Positions 1 through 9,895 of a stretch of 64,000 bases of DNA are shown in pieces. Made by a program: the position numbers and the translations under genes. Under the pieces are notes generated by a model. It worked only from the letters and a program-made list of their open reading frames with translations, did no database searches and was not told the DNA's origin. The stretch is from Paenibacillus massiliensis subsp. panacisoli DSM 21345 (lineage in GTDB: Bacteria > Bacillota > Bacilli > Paenibacillales > Paenibacillaceae), in the NCBI RefSeq assembly GCF_000426545.1, contig NZ_AUFO01000018.1, positions 97,989 to 161,988 of the forward strand, given 5' to 3'. Position 1 is the first letter of the stretch. Each line of letters opens with the position of its first letter.

Positions 1-3000
1 CGTATAGCTGACTTGTTTGCCATCTGGATACGTCAAGGCTGTCAGTTGTCCTATAGCATCATAGGTGTATTTGATGGTATTGCCATGCTCATCGGTATAT
101 TGCTTCACTCGATTCAGGGCGTCATATTCACGACGAATCGTCTGTCCATCCTGATCGGTCACAGCCGTGACATTACCGTTGGCATCATAGCTGTAGGCCA
201 CGCTGCCATCTGGATCCGTGAACTTCGTCAACTGTCCAGCAGCATCGTAGGCATAGTCTACGTTCTGACCACGTTTATTGGTCTCCTGAGCGAGCAGCCC
301 AATGGAATTGTACTTGTACGTATGCACACCGCCTGCTGCATCCGTCTCACGAGTAACGCGTCCTACCGCATCATAAGTGTAGCTAGCCGTATTCTGATTC
401 GGGTCCGTCACCTGTGTCAGTCGGTTCAGCGCATCGAAGCTCTGTCGAGCCACGCCCTCCATCGGGTCCTGCACAGATGTCAGTCGATTCAGATCGTCAT
501 AGGTGAAGATCGTCTGTCTGCTAAGCGGATCAATGCTGCCAGTTAGACGGCTCAGCTTGTCATATTGACTCGTATAGGTCTGACCCAGCGCGTCCGTAGT
601 CGCTACAGGATTGCCTATCGCATCATAAGTGACCGCATAGGCTCGTTGATTCAATGCATCGTATGCCTCAGTCACACGGTTCAGATCATCATAGACATAA
701 CGGACCTTCTCACCCAGCGGGTTGGTCTCGCTAACGACATTACCTACAGCATCATAGGCAAAAGTACTCTTATTGCCCAGCGCATCCGTCGCCGATACCA
801 TTCGTCCTTCACGATCGTAGGCAAAGGCTGTTATTCCTCCGGCCGCATCTGTCATTTGGAGCAGATTGCCGTTGCCATCATAGGTATACTGCGTCTTCAG
901 CCCCCGTCCATCTGTCTCCTGACTCAGGAAGCCTTGGCTATCATAGGCAAAGCGATACGTGTGACCCAACGGATCTGTATACGACAACAGCTCATCGGCT
1001 GCGTTATAGACCGATGCGGTCTCATTGCCTTCCTCGTCCCTCATACCACTCATGCGGCCAGCTTCATCGTACAGGAACGTCAGTTCCTCGCCGACAGCCG
1101 TCGTAAGCTTGGTCAATCGGCCACCTGTATACGTGTAGGCCGTCTTGTTCCCCATCGCATCCGTTGCCGATTGCAGGAAGCCGTTCGTGTCATAAACGTA
1201 GGCCGTTGTACGATTCTCGCTATCTGTCACAGACAACAAGCGATCCTGTCCATCATACGTATATTTTACCTGATTGCCGTCAGGACCCGTGACGGTCTTG
1301 AGGTTATCCCGTTCATCATAGGATAGCGTGATCGTCTGTCCCGTATGATCTACGGCACTCTTGAGGTTGTCTTTGGCATCATACGTATAAGTCACCGTCT
1401 GACCTCGTGTATTGGTTACACTAGAACGATTACCTAGGTCATCATAGACATACGAGGTCGTCCGTCCTAATGCATCCAGAACCTGTAACAGCTCATACTT
1501 CGCACTATGTGTACGCTGCTGTTGGCGTCCGTTCCGATCGGTGATCGTGGTAATTAGCTGTTTATCTTTCTCTTCATAGGCAAAGGTCGTCGTAGCTCCC
1601 TCAGCATCACTTTGAGTTACAATCCGCCCTTTATCATCATAGATGTTCGTGAAGAGCTCGGCACCCTCACTAACCGCCGTATCAATACGGTGATCGGCAT
1701 TATACGTATAGATTGTCTCTCTTCCGGCAGCATCCGTTATACTATTCAGCCGCCCACTACGATCATACGCGAAGCCTACCTGTCTTCCAGCCGTATCTGC
1801 TACAGTGACGATGTCACCTGCTGAATTATAGGCGAAGGACAAGCCCTGCCCCGTTACTGGCTCTGTCACCGCGATGAGCTGACGTGCCGTCGAATAATCG
1901 AGCTGCAGCTTCATTCCTCCGCGGTCCGCAATCGACATTAGCAAGCCGTCTGCAGCGAAGCGCAGTGTCGTACCCTGATTACGCACCAGTGTGAAAGTAC
2001 CATCCGTTTGCCGGCTCAGCACATCATGCCGAACCGATGGGTCCTGCGAGGTATATGTGCCATCTGCACCTAGAACGAACGTATTCTTTCGGAAAGCATT
2101 CCAGAATACCTCGACAGATCTACCATCTGCGGCTGGCTGCACCTTCAGCTCATAATTATGACTCCAGCCTTTGCCAAGTGCTCCTTCCCCACCCAGTAGC
2201 GAGTAGTATTGCGCCTGGAAAGGTACTGGTACAGCACCATTTGCGCTCAGTAATGTGCGATTGATGATTTGTGCCCCGGTCGCTGTATCTACAGGATCGG
2301 CATATAGCGTAGCTGGATCGTATTGGCTTGGGTCCAGCTTGCTAATCTGCTCAGCCGCAGCCTCGCCAGATATTACTTCCTCCAGCTCGACAGTGCCATC
2401 CTCATAGCGGAGCAAGCCATACGGGCTATACATCAGATAAGGTGCAGCTTCCAGGCTGCGCACCAGAATTTGAGCACCGGAGGATACGGTAAGCGGACTC
2501 CGTCCTGACTGCTCCTCTCCCTTGCCTACCCGGTAGGCAAAAGCACCTTCTGCCTTCAATGTATGGTTCTTATCTGTCACGTTCGTGATCTTCAAGGCCC
2601 CATCCGGCTGAAGTGTCGCTTTGGTCAAGGCCGGATGCTGCTTGCTCTCTACCTGAAGAACGTCATATGGTCCCCATAGCTCCAGAGAAACATTGCTCGC
2701 AGCACTCATGCGCAATGTCTCACCTGTATTCAGAGTATACGAGCGTCCTGCATCGGCTGCCTTGTAATCCATCACATTCGCTGCGGAATCAAGTCTCACC
2801 CAATCTGCCGTACCTGTCACGGACAGCTTCAGCGATACGTTGCCTAGGTTCTTGATATCGTGGCTACTCTCGGCATTCGCTGTAATGATTCTCAGCGCAG
2901 GCTCCTTGCGGCTGGTGAATGCCAGTACTCCCGCGTTGCCCTGAATAATCGTCGGGCTCGCCTGCTTCCCGGTCACTATTGCATAGTGATTGGCAGGGAT

Positions 3001-6000
3001 GGACTGAGAAGCTCCACCTGTCCCTCGAGTGTAGCTCACTGGCTGATTAGCCGCATTGTACATGACGATATCATACATCCCGGTCAGTGCCAGTCGGGCT
3101 GGAGCTGCCGACGTATTGGCAACTTTGACGGTCTCATCCAGTCCAAGACGTTTCACAGCCAGCTCTTCGCCCTGGCTCACAAGAATGGCCTCCGTCGGTG
3201 CAGTGACAATGACGGGCTCCACACCTGGATTGATGACGACGATTCTCTGACCTGCCTTCATGGACTTGAAGGTATAATCCGTATTATCGAACGATGAAGC
3301 CAATTCTCCTGTGGCGTGATAGGTCCGCACATGATGTTTCCCTTTGACCTTCGCACTGAATGTATCCGGAGATACATTGATAATCGAGAAGCTTTCCCCC
3401 GTCTGCAGAGTCTTGATGGTTACAGGCGGTATAGCGATATTTCTGATCTCGAAGCCATCATAAGGTCCACGCACCGTAAGCGGGCTGCTGTTCGCTGCTT
3501 GCAGCACAATACGGTTCCCTTCCTGAGTGACCTGCGTTCCTGCGGACTCCTCTGCCCCAAAACCGTGGACTGAACCATCATCCTTATATTCAGCGAAATG
3601 GTACAATCCGCTCATCTTCAAGCTTAATTGCCCTTTGGATGGTTTTCTGGTAAATTCCACAATTCGGCTAGGCGACAGCGCCTGCTCGAAAGTTACGGGC
3701 TGCTCTCTGGACTCGATTCTGAAGTCCTCATAAGCACCGTAGAATACAATGCTCTTCTCATCTGTATTCTGTACAGCCAGCTTCTTGCCTGGCTTGAAGG
3801 TATGTCCTGTCGTCTGCTTAATTGCGTATCTGACCAGCATCCCCGAACTGTCATATTCAGCTTCGTCATACATCCCTGTAGCACGAAGGACTGAGTCTGC
3901 TGTGCCGATACTCGTCACGGTAGCGCTCCGCTCCGGCTGAAGCTGGATCTTGGCCAAAGCTGGTACTGTCCGCTTCTGGACCTGGAACGCATCATACGAG
4001 CCTTCGATGGTGACCGTGGCTCCGCCGGAATTGGATACAGCGATGCGTTGACCATTTCTAATGATCTTGGTGCCTGATTGCGTCGCGTAATCCAGACTGG
4101 ACATTTCACCATCTGCATTGCGCAACACCATATCGTAAACGCCTGTGAAATATGTGTAGAAAACTTTGCTAGCATGCTTATTCAAAATATCCACATGCTC
4201 TCCTGCTCCGAGCGTATGACGGAACGTTACCGGATTGGCACGCGAATTCGTCTCAAATACGTCATAACCGCCATATACAGTCATTGACTGCTGCTCGGCA
4301 GTATTCATCATGGCGATTCTTTCGCCCTTGTGTACAAGCTTCGGAAGCGTATCGTTTCTGGAGTAGAGATCCAATGCTCCGTCTACGAACATGGCATGAT
4401 CAAATGTGCCTGTCGCATATACCTTACCTTTTCCTGGTCCGGTATAGGTGGCCTCCATACTTTTCCGTGGCCCCAAACTCCACTTGAACACGGCTGGGTG
4501 CTGCCTGCCGCTTATAGCGAATGCATCATATGGACCTTCTACAAGCATGGAGCTTCCTGCTGTATTTGTAAGAGCTATTCGAGACTGACTGCTGATCAAT
4601 CTCGAAGCCAGGGTCTCCTGCAGCCCTACATCCTCAACATCTCGATCCGCGCCGTATTTGGCAAAATCATACGTACCTGCCGGATAGATGCTGAAAGGCC
4701 GTCCCGTATGGTTGCGGAAATCTGCACTCTGTCCGGTTTGAAGCGTTCGACTGAACGTAACCGGGTTCGCACGATCCTTTAATTCAAAAATCTCATAAGC
4801 ACCATATACATCAATCGGTTGAATATCTCGGTTCATGATTGCTACACGCTGTCCCGCAGATACGGTATTGTACCCGGTGACGCGTCCACGGTTATAAGAG
4901 AATGGACTTCCATCCGCCGTATAATCCATCAGATCATGAATCCCGGTCATCCGTATCATTTCGGACTGTGCCGTTCTGTTCACGAACTCTACACTTTTGT
5001 CTGCCAGCAAATGGCGAATAACCAAAGCAGGTGTCTGACTTACCTCCGCGTTAATGACATCATACGGAGCCAGAAGGACTAATTGCGTGTTACCCGAGTT
5101 CGTCACAGTTGCCCGCTCATTAGGGTATAGTGGCAGTCTGCTCGTTGTCTTGCGGTCCATGGATCGCAGGCCATTGTCTTGACGGTAGCTTGCCTGATCG
5201 TAAGTACCGTTCAGATCGACATTGAATAACGCACTGCTGCCACTCTTGAACTTCAGGCTCTCTCCATAATTCACATAGCCTTTAAATAGCGCAGGTGTCA
5301 GGCGTGCATTGACACTGAAGGCATCAAACGGAGCCTTGACCGTCATCGCAGACAAGCCACTATTCGTTACGATATGCCATTCACTGGCTGTCACAGAGTG
5401 AGTCTCCCGCTCAATCGGGTTGCCATAGTGGCTGACTCTGTTCCCCTCCGTATACGTCACATAATGATGCTGTCCACTCACATCGACGGAGAAGGAACGA
5501 GCCGAGATATTGTCCAGCTTCAGCGTATCTCCTGGTTGCAGCGTCCGATTCAGCGTAACCGGATTGTAGCGATCCAGATAACGGAACATCTCGTATGGAG
5601 CTGCAATCGTCTTGCTCTCCGTGTCTGTATTCGTGAAGGCTACACGTTCGCCGCCCAGAATCTCCATTCGACTCACATAATTCGATGGCGTGTAGGATTT
5701 GATCCCATTTTCATCATATCGCGCATAGTCAAAGGTACCATTTATTAAAATCGAACCGACATACTGTGTCTGATTCAAGGCTACAAAGCTGCCCCCGACA
5801 GGCACTACACGCCGGATTAGCGCAGGATATGCACTCCTATCCACCTGATAGGCATCCCTTGCCCCACTTACGATTACAGGGCTAGAATTACGGTTCGTTA
5901 CGACTACATACTGACCAGAGTACACCGTATAGCCAATACTGCTATCACTTACTGCATCTGCAGCAATGTGAACCTCCTTTCCATTAGCCTCATATTTAAC

Positions 6001-7017
6001 CATGTCGTATTTCCCTCGAATATTGAGGTTGAGACTTCTGGCCTGTGTATTGGTGAATTTATAGCTCTCTCCATTATTCAGAATTTGCCGGAACATGGAT
6101 GGATCATTTTCGTTAGTAACGGTAAAAGCATCATAAGCTCCGATTACCTCTAGCCAACCTGTTCCACGATTCGTTACGACCAGTCTCTTGCCTTTGGCGA
6201 TCGCATCAGAAACCTTCTTGTCTGTACCAGACGAGCTTACAGAGCCGTCCTCATTGTAGACGACATATTCATAGGAACGTGTCCCTGCGCTCTCGTAATA
6301 GACATAGAAGGTTTTATTCTCCGTATTGATTGCTTCGAGTGTCTGTCCTACCCCAATACGCTCCCGGAACGATGCAGGTCCCGAATTGTAGAAGGAGAAT
6401 ACGCCATTGGCACCACTGACTTCAATCGTCTGCGTATCCCGATTCGTCACAACCATACGGTTACCAGAAGCCAGTTGGGTTCTCCCCCCCTTGTCATCAC
6501 GCTGGAAGGTCGTTAGTACCCCACTACCGTTAAATTTGACATTATCATTGAGACCACTAATCAGAAATGATTCTGCCGCGCTCGTCAAATTGGTTACCGC
6601 TACACTTGTTCCAGGCGGCAGCATACGCTTCTCGAACGCCGGTATACTTGTAGTTACGAACTTCAGCTTTTTCGTCTTGCTGCTTGTCGTCAGTTCCAGA
6701 TTATAATTAGATGTATTTGTGAGATTAATCTGCTGACCTGCTAGTATGACCGCATTAAAATTGCGATCATATTGCGCACTTGTAGACAGGGTTCCATTCT
6801 TGTTTAATTTAACGTAATCGAAGGAAGGTGCTGTGCCTTTGTGATATACAGTGACCTGCCCGGAATCAAATGCAGTAGTAATCTGCACATTCGCCCCTGG
6901 TGGCAATGTAAATTCCGTCGCTTCAAGGGCATTCGCAGTGAATACTCGCATACCGCCAGCCAAAATAACTGCAAGTACAACCGTCAGTAGTATCCGTGTC
7001 CATCTTTGCCTCATCAT
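1..7017 (-). CDS. Giant secreted RHS/YD-repeat protein (3' end outside window)
   Basis: The frame is open from an ATG at 7017 (a second ATG lies at 7014) to the left edge, so 2339 residues are visible and the C-terminus is missing. It starts with a signal peptide (charged MMRQRW, then a hydrophobic core, ending near TANA). From about residue 60 to 1470 come roughly 16 tandem modules of 87-92 residues, each with YDxF and GxYD motifs and a GExxxixN turn. Near residue 1575 is a DUF6531-like segment (DPVDTATGAQ, LGKGWSHNYE), and from about 1700 onward are classic YD repeats (YTYDAxGxLxxxTD). This is the layout of secreted RHS or wall-associated polymorphic-toxin proteins, whose variable C-terminal tip would lie beyond the window. 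It is transcribed just behind the small YD protein at 7034-7801. Function of the tip is unknown. Confidence 0.93.
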   Translation of the reverse strand, partial: MMRQRWTRILLTVVLAVILAGGMRVFTANALEATEFTLPPGANVQITTAFDSGQVTVYHKGTAPSFDYVKLNKNGTLSTSAQYDRNFNAVILAGQQINLTNTSNYNLELTTSSKTKKLKFVTTSIPAFEKRMLPPGTSVAVTNLTSAAESFLISGLNDNVKFNGSGVLTTFQRDDKGGRTQLASGNRMVVTNRDTQTIEVSGANGVFSFYNSGPASFRERIGVGQTLEAINTENKTFYVYYESAGTRSYEYVVYNEDGSVSSSGTDKKVSDAIAKGKRLVVTNRGTGWLEVIGAYDAFTVTNENDPSMFRQILNNGESYKFTNTQARSLNLNIRGKYDMVKYEANGKEVHIAADAVSDSSIGYTVYSGQYVVVTNRNSSPVIVSGARDAYQVDRSAYPALIRRVVPVGGSFVALNQTQYVGSILINGTFDYARYDENGIKSYTPSNYVSRMEILGGERVAFTNTDTESKTIAAPYEMFRYLDRYNPVTLNRTLQPGDTLKLDNISARSFSVDVSGQHHYVTYTEGNRVSHYGNPIERETHSVTASEWHIVTNSGLSAMTVKAPFDAFSVNARLTPALFKGYVNYGESLKFKSGSSALFNVDLNGTYDQASYRQDNGLRSMDRKTTSRLPLYPNERATVTNSGNTQLVLLAPYDVINAEVSQTPALVIRHLLADKSVEFVNRTAQSEMIRMTGIHDLMDYTADGSPFSYNRGRVTGYNTVSAGQRVAIMNRDIQPIDVYGAYEIFELKDRANPVTFSRTLQTGQSADFRNHTGRPFSIYPAGTYDFAKYGADRDVEDVGLQETLASRLISSQSRIALTNTAGSSMLVEGPYDAFAISGRQHPAVFKWSLGPRKSMEATYTGPGKGKVYATGTFDHAMFVDGALDLYSRNDTLPKLVHKGERIAMMNTAEQQSMTVYGGYDVFETNSRANPVTFRHTLGAGEHVDILNKHASKVFYTYFTGVYDMVLRNADGEMSSLDYATQSGTKIIRNGQRIAVSNSGGATVTIEGSYDAFQVQKRTVPALAKIQLQPERSATVTSIGTADSVLRATGMYDEAEYDSSGMLVRYAIKQTTGHTFKPGKKLAVQNTDEKSIVFYGAYEDFRIESREQPVTFEQALSPSRIVEFTRKPSKGQLSLKMSGLYHFAEYKDDGSVHGFGAEESAGTQVTQEGNRIVLQAANSSPLTVRGPYDGFEIRNIAIPPVTIKTLQTGESFSIINVSPDTFSAKVKGKHHVRTYHATGELASSFDNTDYTFKSMKAGQRIVVINPGVEPVIVTAPTEAILVSQGEELAVKRLGLDETVKVANTSAAPARLALTGMYDIVMYNAANQPVSYTRGTGGASQSIPANHYAIVTGKQASPTIIQGNAGVLAFTSRKEPALRIITANAESSHDIKNLGNVSLKLSVTGTADWVRLDSAANVMDYKAADAGRSYTLNTGETLRMSAASNVSLELWGPYDVLQVESKQHPALTKATLQPDGALKITNVTDKNHTLKAEGAFAYRVGKGEEQSGRSPLTVSSGAQILVRSLEAAPYLMYSPYGLLRYEDGTVELEEVISGEAAAEQISKLDPSQYDPATLYADPVDTATGAQIINRTLLSANGAVPVPFQAQYYSLLGGEGALGKGWSHNYELKVQPAADGRSVEVFWNAFRKNTFVLGADGTYTSQDPSVRHDVLSRQTDGTFTLVRNQGTTLRFAADGLLMSIADRGGMKLQLDYSTARQLIAVTEPVTGQGLSFAYNSAGDIVTVADTAGRQVGFAYDRSGRLNSITDAAGRETIYTYNADHRIDTAVSEGAELFTNIYDDKGRIVTQSDAEGATTTFAYEEKDKQLITTITDRNGRQQQRTHSAKYELLQVLDALGRTTSYVYDDLGNRSSVTNTRGQTVTYTYDAKDNLKSAVDHTGQTITLSYDERDNLKTVTGPDGNQVKYTYDGQDRLLSVTDSENRTTAYVYDTNGFLQSATDAMGNKTAYTYTGGRLTKLTTAVGEELTFLYDEAGRMSGMRDEEGNETASVYNAADELLSYTDPLGHTYRFAYDSQGFLSQETDGRGLKTQYTYDGNGNLLQMTDAAGGITAFAYDREGRMVSATDALGNKSTFAYDAVGNVVSETNPLGEKVRYVYDDLNRVTEAYDALNQRAYAVTYDAIGNPVATTDALGQTYTSQYDKLSRLTGSIDPLSRQTIFTYDDLNRLTSVQDPMEGVARQSFDALNRLTQVTDPNQNTASYTYDAVGRVTRETDAAGGVHTYKYNSIGLLAQETNKRGQNVDYAYDAAGQLTKFTDPDGSVAYSYDANGNVTAVTDQDGQTIRREYDALNRVKQYTDEHGNTIKYTYDAIGQLTALTYPDGKQVSYT

Positions 7018-7033
7018 TTATGCTCCCCCAGCC

Positions 7034-7801
7034 CTACAGTCTAGCGTCCGGCGCAAAGGACAGCCCTACAAAGCCCGCTTGACCTGAGCCTTGCGGCTGC
7101 AGCACAGTAATCTGCAAATGAACTCTAGCCTTCACTGCACCTGCTGGTACCGATAGTCCCGCCTGAAAGGTCTCCCAGTCTGCGTCGGTCTGCTGGTAAA
7201 TCGCTACATGCTGATAACTGAGAAGCTTTCCTGCAGTATCGTAATAGTTCACTACCACCTTCACGACCGCCTTGTCCAATTGAAGGACCTTTGCTTGTCC
7301 TTTGACGGTATAGCTCTCTCCTGCTGTTACTGCCAGATCACGATACAGATTCGCCCCTCCGATCTGTGGAGAGCTGACGTCAATATACTGAATGACACGC
7401 TCCTGACCTTCTGGCACAGACTGCTGGTACACATCGTCTGTTACCGTGTATACATCACCAGTTACGGTGCCCGTGCCGCTTGAAGATTCCATATATGCGT
7501 CTTCAGTGACGGTGCTGAAGCTGGCCTCCACTCCGCGAGTCGCATAAGACTTCCAGTCTTGAGCCACCTGCCCCTTCACGGCGGCAGTTCCTGTATCCCG
7601 AGGCGTTGCCTTGACAGTGAGCAGGTTCCCTCCCGCATCATATGTATATTGGGTCGTCTTCTTTTCCTGCTCTACGCTAATCAGTCGGTTCAGATCATCA
7701 TACTCATATTGTTGCGCAGATAGCTCTGGCGCCGATCCTCCAAGTAACACAACCATGACAACAACAACACGAATCCATCCAGCTATGGCTTTTCTTCTCA
7801 T
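7034..7801 (-). CDS. Small secreted YD-repeat protein with carbohydrate-binding-like domain
   Basis: A 255-residue protein with a signal peptide (MRRKAIAGWIRVVVVMVV, cleavage near LSAQQ). Immediately after it come one and a half YD repeats (YEYDDLNRLISVEQE, YTYDAGGNLLTVKA). The remaining 180 residues look like a beta-sandwich of the CBM4/9 type (GESYTVKGQAKV, ADWETFQAGLSVPAGA), though that assignment is by pattern only. The start is supported by GGAGAT seven bases upstream. It lies 16 bases ahead of the giant RHS gene in the same direction, so the two are probably co-transcribed. It could be a companion or cap for the larger protein, or a relic of an RHS N-terminus; I cannot tell which. Confidence 0.8.
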   Translation of the reverse strand: MRRKAIAGWIRVVVVMVVLLGGSAPELSAQQYEYDDLNRLISVEQEKKTTQYTYDAGGNLLTVKATPRDTGTAAVKGQVAQDWKSYATRGVEASFSTVTEDAYMESSSGTGTVTGDVYTVTDDVYQQSVPEGQERVIQYIDVSSPQIGGANLYRDLAVTAGESYTVKGQAKVLQLDKAVVKVVVNYYDTAGKLLSYQHVAIYQQTDADWETFQAGLSVPAGAVKARVHLQITVLQPQGSGQAGFVGLSFAPDARL

Positions 7802-7928
7802 TCGTTAGTGATCTCCTCTCGCCGCCCATTCAGCAATATGTATTAATTCTCATATTAACCCAAATTATTTTCCATTCTCCTATTTTTCAAAAATAGATTT
7901 CATTTGGGAAAATGAGCCTATTCTACCT

Positions 7929-7958
7929 ATACTAGATTAGAAACATTTTCTAGGTCAA
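7929..7958 (-). promoter_or_regulatory. Probable sigma-A promoter of the RHS locus
   Basis: On the minus strand TTGACC (7958-7953) is followed 18 bases later by TAGTAT (7934-7929), about 130 bases ahead of the first gene of the RHS pair. The match to the sigma-A consensus is moderate. Confidence 0.45.
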
Positions 7959-8181
7959 TAGTTTTAGCCAAGTTTTTGTAAAAAGGAGGGAATTAAGAAC
8001 TAGAGAGTAATTACTGAGAGCCCTAATTTGGCAGAAACCCGACAACATGCTATATTGGATTACGACAAGCCGCTATCAATGGAGGGCATAACTGAAATTG
8101 TGGGTACAAGCTTGAGGACACTTGAATAACGAAGACACCCATCGCGGGTGAGAATATATTGCAGGAGAGGAGCATCCTTCG
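7959..8181. other. Intergenic region before yycC
   Basis: No convincing gene is present between the divergent RHS promoter and yycC. The only reading frame with a start is a 16-codon one near 8080 without a good ribosome site. I see no clear hairpin terminator or riboswitch; the promoter of yycC must lie here but no strong -35/-10 pair stands out. Confidence 0.4.
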
Positions 8182-8349
8182 ATGAGACCTTTACAAATTT
8201 CGCCAGACACGGCCATCAAGCTATCAGAGAAGCTGGGCGTTCCATTGGAACAGCTGATGCATATGCCACAGCATATTTTAATGCAAAAGCTGGCCGAGCT
8301 GGCCAAAGAAGAGTCCCAAAAACATGATGGTGAGGCTTCGGAGTCATGA
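8182..8349 (+). CDS. yycC: YycC family protein
   Basis: A 55-residue protein beginning MRPLQISPDTAIKLSEKLG and containing the signature PLEQLMHMPQHIL, which I recognise as the YycC family of Firmicutes. The family is small, conserved and of unknown function. A GAGGAG ribosome site lies about ten bases before the ATG. Its stop overlaps the start of the next gene (ATGA), so the two are translationally coupled. Confidence 0.85.
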   Translation: MRPLQISPDTAIKLSEKLGVPLEQLMHMPQHILMQKLAELAKEESQKHDGEASES

Positions 8350-8576
8350 TTCCTTTTAGCCATACCTGGCCTTATGAGATCGTTATGGGTGATATTTATG
8401 TAGAGCAATGCCCCTTCTGCAGTCAGGAGCATGTGCTCCTCCCACTTAAGCCTAAGCAACTGTCCGCCATTCATGACGGTCAGAAGAAGCTGCTGGTCTT
8501 CCCCTGCTGCCACAACCGGATTACATTACTGGATTGTGATGATGATTATCTGCTGGCTGACGTAGCACTTCGTTAG
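8346..8576 (+). CDS. Small zinc-ribbon-like hypothetical protein
   Basis: A 76-residue protein starting inside the yycC stop codon (ATGA overlap), which strongly supports both frames. It carries CPFC (residues 22-25) and a CCHN cluster near residue 54, a spacing that could form a single zinc ribbon, followed by an acidic stretch (LDCDDDY). I do not recognise a named family. The coupling to yycC suggests a shared role, possibly nucleic-acid or protein binding, but nothing in the sequence defines it. Confidence 0.75.
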   Translation: MIPFSHTWPYEIVMGDIYVEQCPFCSQEHVLLPLKPKQLSAIHDGQKKLLVFPCCHNRITLLDCDDDYLLADVALR

Positions 8577-8659
8577 CAATCGACACAGGGTAGTAACTGT
8601 CGTAATAAGCTGCCTATGATTAGTACACGGAAGTAATTCATGTCCGATTAAGCCCATAA

Positions 8660-8716
8660 ATACATCAAGAGCTAGCCTGATAAGTACTCCAGTACTCAGG
8701 CTAGCTCTTGATGTAT
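8660..8716. terminator. Bidirectional hairpin between convergent genes
   Basis: A perfect 21-bp inverted repeat (8660-8680 with 8696-8716) separates the rightward yycC pair from the leftward DUF2225 gene. The T tracts are weak, so it may be a terminator or an mRNA 3'-end stabiliser. Confidence 0.75.
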
Positions 8717-8724
8717 ACCTCTAT

Positions 8725-9426
8725 TTAGGCCTGCTCCATCTCGGAAGGTAGCTGTTCATTGCTTGCCAGCATCTGCTCGCGCAATACGCTCCACTGTTCA
8801 CGAGATGCCCGAATCATGGCCGCATCCGTAATGCTCTTGTCATTAATGACCCGCGAGAACCAGCGAACGGCCTCACGGAAGTTACCTACTCGCCGATTCA
8901 ATTCACCAATCAGATACAGCAGCTTGGCATTGTTAGCCCCGACACCCTCCAGCTCATAGACCCGGATGTAGGATTCAAGACAGAATCCCAGGAAGCGAAT
9001 CTCTTCCTCCTGCAATCCTTTATACCTGTAGAGCCATGCTATGTGATGAAGCAAGCTGGACACGACACGTTCCTTTTCCTTTACGGTCTGAGCACACAGG
9101 AGACCCAGCTTGTACGTCTCAAGAGCAACCTCCCAGGTACGGGCTCCACCATAATCCCGCTTCGTCCAGCGGGTACCGATCTTGTCCATGAATGCCTTCT
9201 TCTGATGATCACGAAGGTTCGTCTCTGAATTCTCCGTTGTAGCGAACCCACATTCCGGACAGATCCGGATAACATAGAAATCAGGATTCTCATTCTTGTA
9301 ATATCCGCAGAAATCAGAATCTGTACGGATCGCCTTCTTCAGGCTCGGACGTACGCGAGAGGTCTGAAACTCATGCTCGCAATTGGGACAGGTTACCTTG
9401 ATCTTAAATAACGGTTCAATTTCCAA
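8725..9426 (-). CDS. DUF2225 family protein
   Basis: A 233-residue protein with CPNCEHEF near residue 14 and CPECGF near residue 57, a pair of CxxC knuckles expected to bind one zinc ion, followed by an all-helical TPR-like region (YKLGLLCAQTVKEKER, LYLIGELNRRVGNFREA). This matches the DUF2225 family of Firmicutes, whose function is not established. The start is a TTG at 9426 behind GGTTGGAG. It lies 36 bases downstream of the hemoglobin gene in the same direction and may share its transcript. Confidence 0.85.
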   Translation of the reverse strand: MEIEPLFKIKVTCPNCEHEFQTSRVRPSLKKAIRTDSDFCGYYKNENPDFYVIRICPECGFATTENSETNLRDHQKKAFMDKIGTRWTKRDYGGARTWEVALETYKLGLLCAQTVKEKERVVSSLLHHIAWLYRYKGLQEEEIRFLGFCLESYIRVYELEGVGANNAKLLYLIGELNRRVGNFREAVRWFSRVINDKSITDAAMIRASREQWSVLREQMLASNEQLPSEMEQA

Positions 9427-9462
9427 AATAGCTCCAACCCTTTCTGGGAAAGCATCACAGGG

Positions 9463-9852
9463 CTAAGGGGTGTTCACGAAGTGATAGGCTGGTCCGGATA
9501 GCCGCTTGATGATAAAGGAGTGAAGCTCACCTTCAACCCCAACCTCTGTAAGCGCCTCTGCCATACAGGACAGCCATGCCTCTGCTCGCTCTTCCGTCAC
9601 AGCAAACGGCAAGTGACGTGCTCGCATCATCGGATGCCCGACGGCTTCCGAATACAGCGATGGCCCTCCGAAAAACTGGCTCAAAAACATATACTGCTTC
9701 TCAAGGACTGGTGTAATATCTTCCGGAAACAAAGGAGCCAGTAAGGGATTCTTCTGGACTTTGGGATAAAAAGCCTCCACTAACGAACGCACTCCATGCG
9801 CTCCTCCAAGATTGTCGTAAATTGATAAGTTAGGATTCACATGCCCGCCCAC
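9463..9852 (-). CDS. yjbI: Truncated hemoglobin (YjbI type, group II)
   Basis: A protein of about 125 residues with the truncated-globin pattern: SIYDNLGGAHGVRSLVEAFYPKV, then PLFPEDI, a long E/F helix region, and RARHLPFAV carrying the proximal heme histidine, ending PAYHFVNTP. Length is typical of 2-on-2 globins, which bind oxygen or related ligands and are linked to thiol and oxidative stress in Bacillus. The start is uncertain: GTG at 9852 or GTG at 9840 (giving MNPNLSIYDN) are both possible. Confidence 0.9.
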   Translation of the reverse strand: MGGHVNPNLSIYDNLGGAHGVRSLVEAFYPKVQKNPLLAPLFPEDITPVLEKQYMFLSQFFGGPSLYSEAVGHPMMRARHLPFAVTEERAEAWLSCMAEALTEVGVEGELHSFIIKRLSGPAYHFVNTP

Positions 9853-9895
9853 TTTCTATAATTCAGAAATGATAGACCTAATCATTATACCATTA

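Noticed and set aside
13..6706. Many plus-strand frames of 60-253 codons opposite the RHS gene
   Set aside because: They mirror the YD and module repeats of the minus-strand gene, which has a full-length frame, a signal peptide and recognisable domains.
2600..6900. Possible CRISPR array because of regular spacing near 265 bases
   Set aside because: The repeats are long, diverged and coding; they are protein modules of the RHS gene.
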